From: Deltaproteobacteria bacterium
GTDB taxonomy: Bacteria > Desulfobacterota > Dissulfuribacteria > Dissulfuribacterales > QOAL01
Length of the DNA stretch: 64,000 nucleotides
NCBI GenBank assembly: GCA_024275145.1
Contig: JAJRZR010000035.1
Coordinates: 1-64,000, forward strand
Direction: 5' to 3'
Made by a program: the position numbers and the translations under genes. Positions 57,380-64,000 of the stretch are shown piece by piece (position 1 is the stretch's first letter; each line of letters starts with the position of its first letter). The notes beneath the pieces are model-generated. The model worked only from the letters and a program-made list of their open reading frames with translations, had not been told where the DNA came from and made no database searches.

Positions 57380-58012
57380 ATGCCTTATCAGCCCAATACC
57401 AGCCATGAAAAAAGAGGGTGGATTCCCGTCACAGGAAAGGCCTGCAGCCTGTTGCTCTGCCTGGTCTGCCTCAGCCTGCTACAGGGTTGCGACAAAATCA
57501 AGAGGTCTGGCCACGATGAAAACACTGTTGCCAGCTCTACCAGGCAATTGGCCCGGGAGTCTGCCAAGGTAAAGGAGTTCCAGCAAAGGCTTGGCGAATT
57601 ATTGAAACCCTTGAAATACTCCTATGATCCCGCAGGGAAACCAGATCCCTTTCAGCCATTTCTCCAGGCAGCGCCGGCAAAACCGGTTCAAGGCCTGGCA
57701 GGCCTAAACGCTATGAAAAAAGGGAACAGACACCCGGAACATTGCTCCACCCCACTTGAATGTATGGATGTAGGACAGCTCACACTGGTTGCAATCGTCA
57801 TCGAGGACAATGGTAAAAGAATCGCCATGGCCCAGGATGCCGCTGGCATCGGCTATATGCTCAGGCCTGGCATGGCGATAGGATACCGGAACGGGCATAT
57901 CAAAAGGATTCTCCAGGACCGGGTTATTGTCGAGGAAGAAGTTGAAACGATCCAGGGAAATCAGGCAAAGAGAGATAGAATCCTCTACCTTCATCCGGAG
58001 GAACAACAATGA
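57380..58012 (+). CDS. pilP: Type IV pilus lipoprotein PilP
   Basis: Lipobox-like LLQGC; DPFQPFL; LTLVAIVIEDNGKRIAMAQDAAGIGYMLRPGMAIG. Confidence 0.88.
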   Translation: MPYQPNTSHEKRGWIPVTGKACSLLLCLVCLSLLQGCDKIKRSGHDENTVASSTRQLARESAKVKEFQQRLGELLKPLKYSYDPAGKPDPFQPFLQAAPAKPVQGLAGLNAMKKGNRHPEHCSTPLECMDVGQLTLVAIVIEDNGKRIAMAQDAAGIGYMLRPGMAIGYRNGHIKRILQDRVIVEEEVETIQGNQAKRDRILYLHPEEQQ

Positions 58013-59316
58013 GGTTTTTGCAAAGTAGCGTTGCGACATCATTAATATTATTGTTTTTAATCCTGGGCTGGTTTGGCCAATCCAGCGTTTCTGCCCTGGG
58101 AAAAACCACCAGCAAAAACGTAAAGACCGATGATGTATCCCACTGGCTTGTCGAACTGGAAAAAAGGCTCCCTGACAAACCCAAAGCCCAAAAAACCGCA
58201 GCAGTCCAACATTCCAATTCGGTCCATACACCCAATGCCACGCCCGTTGGCATAAAGGCACAGCCCAGTGGTAAAGAGGCTATCCCAACGGTGGAATCGC
58301 CAATGCCTCCTGGGCAGGAAATGGAAACGCATCATGAAGGAGGCGGGCCAACATCCCATAGGGTGGCAAGGATAAGCGTGGATTTTTACAAGATCGATCT
58401 GCATAACGTCTTCAGGCTCCTTGGAAAGGTCAGTGGCAAAAACATCGTGGTGGATGAAGACGTCAAGGGATCGCTGACACTGGCCCTGGATAATGTGCCC
58501 TGGACCTTTGTGCTCGAGGTCATAAAGAATCTCAAGGGACTGTCGAGCCTCGAACGCTACAATACGATAATGATCTATCCATCGGACAAAAAGATCACGT
58601 GGGCCGGTGACTCTGACACCACTGGCACCCTGGACATGGAAACACATTCCATCCAGGTGGACACCAGGCCTGGCGGAATCACGGTGAATAAAATCAGCTC
58701 CTCCACCATTCCGGCAGACGATATCATCAAGGCTGACAAGTTGATCCAACAGGCCGGACAAGAGGAAAAAAGAGGCAACATATACAAGGCATGGAAACTT
58801 ATCCAAAAGGCGGCAATCAAGTGGCCCGACAACGCCCAGCTCCAACTCAAGGCAGGGACCCTGGCGCTGAAGTCCGAGGATGAGCTGGCTGCCTATAACT
58901 TTGGTAAGGCGGCACTGAAACTTTCGCCTCAAAACTGCCAGGCAGCCACCTTGGTTGCCATCTCGCTGGCAAGGATGGGCAGGGATCAACAGGCAAGGGC
59001 CTACTTTGAAAGGGCATTGGCCGTATCTTCTAAACCACCGCTTCTTACGTTGTGGAACTATGCGGTATTTTGTTTTTCGCATGGAGATTACCGGGACAGT
59101 CTGAGACTTGCGAACAGGATAGCAACCAATTTTTCCTTGACCCCTGATGTCATCATGCTGAGGGCACGTATCTATGAACAACTTTCGTACCCCAAAAAGG
59201 CCCTAGAGGAATACCGTACCATTGTAAACGGTGGGAAAGATATACCTTTTGATATGATCAGGTATGCAAAAGCACAGATAAAAAAATTGGCGGGCCAGAA
59301 GGGGCTTGCCGAGTAG
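58009..59316 (+). CDS. STN/secretin-N-like domain plus TPR protein of the pilus operon
   Basis: ISVDFYKIDLHNVFRLLGKVSGKNIVVDEDVKGSLTLALDNVPWTFVLEVI; C-terminal TPRs. Confidence 0.75.
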   Translation: MRFLQSSVATSLILLFLILGWFGQSSVSALGKTTSKNVKTDDVSHWLVELEKRLPDKPKAQKTAAVQHSNSVHTPNATPVGIKAQPSGKEAIPTVESPMPPGQEMETHHEGGGPTSHRVARISVDFYKIDLHNVFRLLGKVSGKNIVVDEDVKGSLTLALDNVPWTFVLEVIKNLKGLSSLERYNTIMIYPSDKKITWAGDSDTTGTLDMETHSIQVDTRPGGITVNKISSSTIPADDIIKADKLIQQAGQEEKRGNIYKAWKLIQKAAIKWPDNAQLQLKAGTLALKSEDELAAYNFGKAALKLSPQNCQAATLVAISLARMGRDQQARAYFERALAVSSKPPLLTLWNYAVFCFSHGDYRDSLRLANRIATNFSLTPDVIMLRARIYEQLSYPKKALEEYRTIVNGGKDIPFDMIRYAKAQIKKLAGQKGLAE

Positions 59317-59336
59317 ACTTTTCCAGGGAGGAAACC

Positions 59337-61151
59337 ATGTTCTTGCCGAGCAAGGTTGATATCAAGGGTAATTTGTATAAGCCGATCTACTTTCTGTTTA
59401 TTCTGGCGACAACTATTCCAATAATTGGATGTGCAGCACATCGTGCAGAACCGGTACTTACAGGAAACATGACACCGAAATCCGAAAAGGCCTCTCCTGC
59501 AAGCCTTGCCCCAACTCCTCCCAAGCAACCAGCAGGCCCTGCAGCAGTGGGTGAGACAGGGATATACAGGCCACCGGTTACCTGGAAGCCATCCTATTCC
59601 TTGAAGGACGTGAAGATCAAGACCGACGAATCAGGCCTTCCCAGGCTGAAAGTAGGGGCGGACATCACTGCAAAAAACGGAAAGGTGCCCCTAGGAACCA
59701 TCATAAAGAAACTTGCTGACCTCAAACACATGAATGTGAGCTGGGCAAGCGATGTGAAGCAGGACATGCCGGTAGACGTGAATATAAGTGCTGATGACGA
59801 TTTTTGGAATGCGCTTAGAAACATACTCAGGCAAATAGACTACAGTTACAAGTACAAGGACAACACCCTCATTATAAAGTACAAGGAGACACAACGATTC
59901 TATCTACCTACGCCATTTCTGACTGCCTCGTACAAGACATCGGTGGGTGGTGACTTCCTTGGATCGGAACAGACTTCAGAGAATTTAAAAGGCACTCTGT
60001 CCGTAGAACATAGCGACAAGGATATCGATCTATGGGGCAACATACAACAAAATCTCGATAAGATCCTGAGCCTTGCCACCACGCAGGCACCTGCCGGCGG
60101 CGTCCTCTCACAGGATCAGCTAGATCAGATAAGGCAGGCATGCCGCAAACAGTTTCCGTTGCGACCAGCACAACAGGCCCTCTGCATGGAAAGGGCCAAA
60201 ACCGTGGCAAAGGCCGGTGCAATAAGCGCCTCCAGCGGGGAAAAGACAGCCGCCACGGCAAAGACGAACAAGGAAAAGGGCAACCGTGAGGGATTCTATT
60301 ACACGATCGACAAGCCCCTGGGCATAATAACCGTCACTGCCCCACGCTCCCTGCTCGACCAGGTGGACACCTATCTGACAACCATCGCAAGGGAACTTTC
60401 CAGACAGGTAATAATAGAGGCAAAGATCATCGAGGTACAGCTAAACGATGAGTCACAAAAGGGAATAGATTGGAGTGATCTACTGAAGAAGTCCCCCTTT
60501 GATTTCAATATGACCTTTGGAAACAATGGACAAATATACCCTACCGATGGAATAAAACTCATAAGCAAGGTAAACCTTGCGGCCAAGGGCTTCGAATTGT
60601 TCGTCAATTTCCTGGGAGAATATGGAAAGGTCAAGGTACTTTCCAATCCGAAGCTATCACTTATGAATGGACAACCGGCCATGCTCACGGTTGGGGAAAG
60701 CGTCAAGTATATAGATAGCGTAAGTTCCACCGTGGATTCGGAAACCGGCATCATCACCTACACCGTGGATACCAAAAGCATACTTTCAGGCCTCGGGCTG
60801 GGGGTCGTGGCCAACATATCCTCGGACGGCGAGATCATTCTTCACCTCACACCGGTGACATCCAAGCTCCAGGAGCCCATAGAATACAAAAAATTCGGGA
60901 GCAGCGGCAGCGAAAGCGAGGTGGGTCTCCCAAGGGTTCACTTGAGAGAGCTTACCACCATGGCCAGGGTCAAAAGTGGACAAATGCTCGTTTTGGGAGG
61001 TCTAATAGACGATGTTTCGGGTAAGGAAGGCAACAAGGTCCCTATATTGGGAGATGTACCCGTGGTTGGAAATGCCTTCAAAAGCTCGAGGACATATACA
61101 AATAAAAGGGAACTGATCATCCTGCTGCGCCCACAGATTGTACAGATTTAA
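59337..61151 (+). CDS. pilQ: Type IV pilus secretin (PilQ/MshL-type)
   Basis: Secretin core VKVLSNPKLSLMNGQPAMLTVGESVKYI...LPRVHLRELTTMARVKSGQMLVLGGLIDD...PILGDVPVVGNAFKS. Confidence 0.92.
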   Translation: MFLPSKVDIKGNLYKPIYFLFILATTIPIIGCAAHRAEPVLTGNMTPKSEKASPASLAPTPPKQPAGPAAVGETGIYRPPVTWKPSYSLKDVKIKTDESGLPRLKVGADITAKNGKVPLGTIIKKLADLKHMNVSWASDVKQDMPVDVNISADDDFWNALRNILRQIDYSYKYKDNTLIIKYKETQRFYLPTPFLTASYKTSVGGDFLGSEQTSENLKGTLSVEHSDKDIDLWGNIQQNLDKILSLATTQAPAGGVLSQDQLDQIRQACRKQFPLRPAQQALCMERAKTVAKAGAISASSGEKTAATAKTNKEKGNREGFYYTIDKPLGIITVTAPRSLLDQVDTYLTTIARELSRQVIIEAKIIEVQLNDESQKGIDWSDLLKKSPFDFNMTFGNNGQIYPTDGIKLISKVNLAAKGFELFVNFLGEYGKVKVLSNPKLSLMNGQPAMLTVGESVKYIDSVSSTVDSETGIITYTVDTKSILSGLGLGVVANISSDGEIILHLTPVTSKLQEPIEYKKFGSSGSESEVGLPRVHLRELTTMARVKSGQMLVLGGLIDDVSGKEGNKVPILGDVPVVGNAFKSSRTYTNKRELIILLRPQIVQI

Positions 61152-61177
61152 TTAACCCCCACATCAATCCACCTGAA

Positions 61178-61201
61178 AAGGCCCTACCAGGGCCTTTTTT
61201 T
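61178..61201 (+). terminator. Rho-independent terminator after secretin gene
   Basis: AAGGCCCTACCAGGGCCTTTTTTT. Confidence 0.88.
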
Positions 61202-61322
61202 ATTGATCGGTAACCTGGAATTTGAATCATCATTCATGGTTGCACTTTTTAAATAATCGTGCTACCCTCCCCTGCACTGATGCCATTGTCCGGACTATTG
61301 GCCCGATTCCTGTAAAAATCGC

Positions 61323-61401
61323 TAAACTTCACGTGGCCCGTACCCTTAACGCGCATCCCAGGGCATGAAAACACGGCCCGGCGCAGAATGTATTTTCACG
61401 G
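61323..61401 (+). repeat. IR-80 repeat copy
   Basis: taaacttcacgtggcccgtacccttaacgcgcatcccagggcatgaaaacacggcccggcgcagaatgtattttcacgg. Confidence 0.75.
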
Positions 61402-61434
61402 TGAAAATGGCAACGATACCGGGAGGGAAAAACA

Positions 61435-63396
61435 ATGCAAATCTACTTACTCGTCCTTCTGGCACTCGTGTTCTGCCAGGCCGGTCAGGTCCAGGCAGCA
61501 GACGAACCTGAGCCAACAAAAAATATCTTGGAACTCAATGAAGTCGTTGTAACGGCAACGAAGACCCCTCATACGCTCAAGGATGTACCCATAGATACTA
61601 TGGTCATCACTGCTGATGACATCGCAAGGTCCAACGCACAGAACCTGGTAGAGGTCCTTGGCCAGGTACCGGGAATCATCACCGATGTTCATGATGACAT
61701 ATTCGGTACGTATACCTGGAGGGCAAGCATGCAAGGACTCAGCTTCAACGATGGCTATGCCCTCATACTCGTAGATGGCCAGAGGATGATAGGTGCTGGT
61801 CAAAGCGGGGGCATGGGTGAATATGGCATAGGATTGAATCAAATTCCCCTTAGCATGATAAAGCGCATCGAAATAGTACAAGGCCCCGGCACTGCTCTTT
61901 ATGGAAGTGATGCCGTAACCGGTGTCATAAACATCATAACAAAGGGGCCTTCCCGTCAACCTATGGTCTCGGCCGGCGCATCCTATGGATGGTATGACGT
62001 AAAGAGCCGGCACAAAAATGGCGCCACCATCCGCCCCAGTGACAAGGATCATTACAGGAATACATCGTCTGCCCACGTATCAGTAAGCGATACCCCCTTT
62101 GAGAGGCTGGGCTACTGCCTTGATTACAGCTACGAGAAGGCGGAAGACATAAGACGGGACCCCATCGATTCATACAGGCATACTGCCCTTGGAAAACTGG
62201 ATTTCAACCTGTATCCGGGTCTGGACCTCGATCTGTCGTCGCTTCTGAGCCATTATGAAAAATCCGGCTACAGGCAGGAGGATACGTGGCGTATTGACGC
62301 CAAAATGAAATTCACCCCGAGGGATGGCCAGAGAATCCGCCTGATGGGTTACATGTATAAATGGGAATTTGATCATGGTTACCCCGGTTATGCCTATGGA
62401 TACAAACACGGAGACCAGGAAAATCGCCAGACCGAGATACAATACGACCTGACGGTGGGAAGCCTCCAACACATAACCATGGGAGGTGAATACCGAGAAC
62501 AGATCCTCGATTACATAATAGAAGGCTCATCTAACCTGATACCGGTAAAAAAGGGCATATACGTATCCAGTCTTTATCTCCAGGATGAGATGGGTCCCTT
62601 TCACAGGTTTACCGTTGTACCCGGGCTCCGCTATGATCACCACTCTGTATTCGATGACGAGGTAAACCCAAAGCTCAGCCTGAAATTCCAGGCTTCCCCC
62701 AATACCATCCTGCGTGCATCAGCGGGACGTGCCTTTAAATCCCCCACTATAAGGCAGTTATACTATCAGGCTCCCTACGAACATGGTTCCTACTTCATCA
62801 TGTCCAACCCGGAGCTTAGCCCGGAGATATCATGGGGATATTCCGCTAGTCTGGAGCACAGGATACTGGATGATCGAATGGGCCTGTGGATTTCAGGTTT
62901 CAGGAACAACATCAGGGACCTGGTGCAACGGGTTGATACTAACAAGGACTACCAGGGGAAACCCCTCTTGACATACAAGAATGTCAGCAAGGCAATGACA
63001 CAGGGGATTGAATGCATGATAAAGGCCAGCCTGATACGGCCGATAAAGTTTTCCATCGATTATACCTATACGGACTCCGAAGATCGTGACACCCATAAAG
63101 AACTTACATATGTTCCCCGCCATCATCTGGGTTTTGACGTCTCCTACGACTTTCCATCACTCGATGCCGGCCTCAGCGCCAATATCCGTTACACCGGCAA
63201 ACAATATATAAACACCAAAAATACCCGGGCTATCTCAGATCACGCAGTTGTCGGGTTCAAACTCTACAAGGATCTGATAACCCGCAAGGCAAGACTTTCC
63301 CTTAAGGCAGACAATATATTCGGGTCAAGCAAAGGCGACCAGGAAAATTTCAGGATGAACAGGACATACCTCGTACGGCTCGACCTGATGATTTAG
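61435..63396 (+). CDS. TonB-dependent outer-membrane receptor
   Basis: TonB box/plug ELNEVVVTATKTPHTLKDVPIDTMVITADDI; IEIVQGPGTALYGSDAVTGVINIITK. Confidence 0.95.
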   Translation: MQIYLLVLLALVFCQAGQVQAADEPEPTKNILELNEVVVTATKTPHTLKDVPIDTMVITADDIARSNAQNLVEVLGQVPGIITDVHDDIFGTYTWRASMQGLSFNDGYALILVDGQRMIGAGQSGGMGEYGIGLNQIPLSMIKRIEIVQGPGTALYGSDAVTGVINIITKGPSRQPMVSAGASYGWYDVKSRHKNGATIRPSDKDHYRNTSSAHVSVSDTPFERLGYCLDYSYEKAEDIRRDPIDSYRHTALGKLDFNLYPGLDLDLSSLLSHYEKSGYRQEDTWRIDAKMKFTPRDGQRIRLMGYMYKWEFDHGYPGYAYGYKHGDQENRQTEIQYDLTVGSLQHITMGGEYREQILDYIIEGSSNLIPVKKGIYVSSLYLQDEMGPFHRFTVVPGLRYDHHSVFDDEVNPKLSLKFQASPNTILRASAGRAFKSPTIRQLYYQAPYEHGSYFIMSNPELSPEISWGYSASLEHRILDDRMGLWISGFRNNIRDLVQRVDTNKDYQGKPLLTYKNVSKAMTQGIECMIKASLIRPIKFSIDYTYTDSEDRDTHKELTYVPRHHLGFDVSYDFPSLDAGLSANIRYTGKQYINTKNTRAISDHAVVGFKLYKDLITRKARLSLKADNIFGSSKGDQENFRMNRTYLVRLDLMI

Positions 63397-63434
63397 ATCG
63401 ATAACCCCCATGAACTAATGAGGAGGAATTGAAT

Positions 63435-64000
63435 ATGGGAACAAAATGGCTACTGTCTTGCAAACCACGGTTGATTCTTTGCGTTTTGATCTTCCTAACA
63501 TCCCTCGACGGCCTTACCTGTTCCATGGCCGTTGCCCATGACCTTTGGATAAACCTGTCAAAGCACCACGTGGTGACCGGCGACACGGTAAAAATATACC
63601 TGGGATGGGGACATGACTATCCGTTCTCGGATCTCCTATCCGTTGACCGGCTGAAATCACTGGAGATAGTAACCCCCTCAGGCAAACGGGAGGTTCTAAA
63701 ACCTGAAAAGTGCGTGTCTGGAACCCCGATAACCGCCTTGGAAACCGGCACCTATCTGGTCAGTGCAATAATGAAGCCAGGTTATTATACCAAAACGGTG
63801 GGCGGCCATACCTTTAAAAGCAAGAAGGAATCCAAGGACGTCATAAGCTCTGTATGGTATGAAAAATTCGCCAAAGCCGTCTTCTCATCGGATACGGCCC
63901 TCGGCACCGCATATAAGAAGGTCCTGGGACATACCATTGAGATAGTACCTGTCGAAGACCCAACGGCCTTGAAACAAAATGACACGCTTCATGTCAAGGT
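63435..64000 (+). CDS. DUF4198-like protein (3' truncated by window)
   Basis: MGTKWLLSCKPRLILCVLIFLTSLDGLTCSMAVAHDLWINLSKHHVVTGDTVKIYLGWGHDYPFSD; open to window end. Confidence 0.7.
   Translation, partial: MGTKWLLSCKPRLILCVLIFLTSLDGLTCSMAVAHDLWINLSKHHVVTGDTVKIYLGWGHDYPFSDLLSVDRLKSLEIVTPSGKREVLKPEKCVSGTPITALETGTYLVSAIMKPGYYTKTVGGHTFKSKKESKDVISSVWYEKFAKAVFSSDTALGTAYKKVLGHTIEIVPVEDPTALKQNDTLHVK

Noticed and set aside
58057-59181. Long antisense ORFs (e.g. 58057..59181 minus, 5959..6513 minus)
   Set aside because: They shadow strongly supported sense genes and lack family-like sequence; typical of moderately GC-rich coding DNA.
1-64000. CRISPR array, prophage, restriction-modification or known defence system
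   Set aside because: No regularly spaced direct repeats, phage structural genes, methylase/nuclease or reverse transcriptase motifs were seen in the ORF translations.

Overview
This 64 kb window looks like an ordinary chromosomal segment of a deltaproteobacterium (Desulfobacterota-like); that assignment is inferred from gene content only. In order it contains: a DUF5335-like/YcaO-TPR gene pair; a flagellar export, regulation and chemotaxis cluster (fliL M N O P Q R, flhB A F G, fliA, cheY, a FliL-like gene, a DUF2802-like gene) running into recD; a minus-strand AAA ATPase plus polyferredoxin pair; a [NiFe] hydrogenase operon (small, large, cyt b); trmH; pepF; tRNA-Leu; assorted housekeeping genes (M23 peptidase, MltB, M24, NDH-2, typA, metallophosphoesterase, rfbD/rfbB, nitrite/sulfite-reductase-domain protein, ferredoxin, flaG, mazG, mnmG, histidine kinase, YdcF-family); tRNA-Asp and tRNA-Val; lepB; lepA; a type IV pilus assembly operon (pilM N O P, STN/TPR protein, secretin); and a TonB receptor with a DUF4198-like gene. 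I saw no CRISPR array, prophage or recognisable defence island. The most unusual signals are intergenic: (i) a family of about 80-bp structured repeats (about 12 copies, both strands) with compensatory stem changes and a conserved A-rich loop; (ii) a MITE-like family of 150-270 bp with ends reading CCAAATTATGCA, one copy of which supplies the C-terminus and stop codon of trmH; (iii) an in-frame UGA directly before the conserved CPWD motif of mazG; (iv) a partial decayed duplicate of a YdcF-family gene; (v) a solitary CopG-like antitoxin remnant with an in-frame amber stop; and (vi) good sigma-28 and HcpR-like sites. All calls were made by eye, with no database search.
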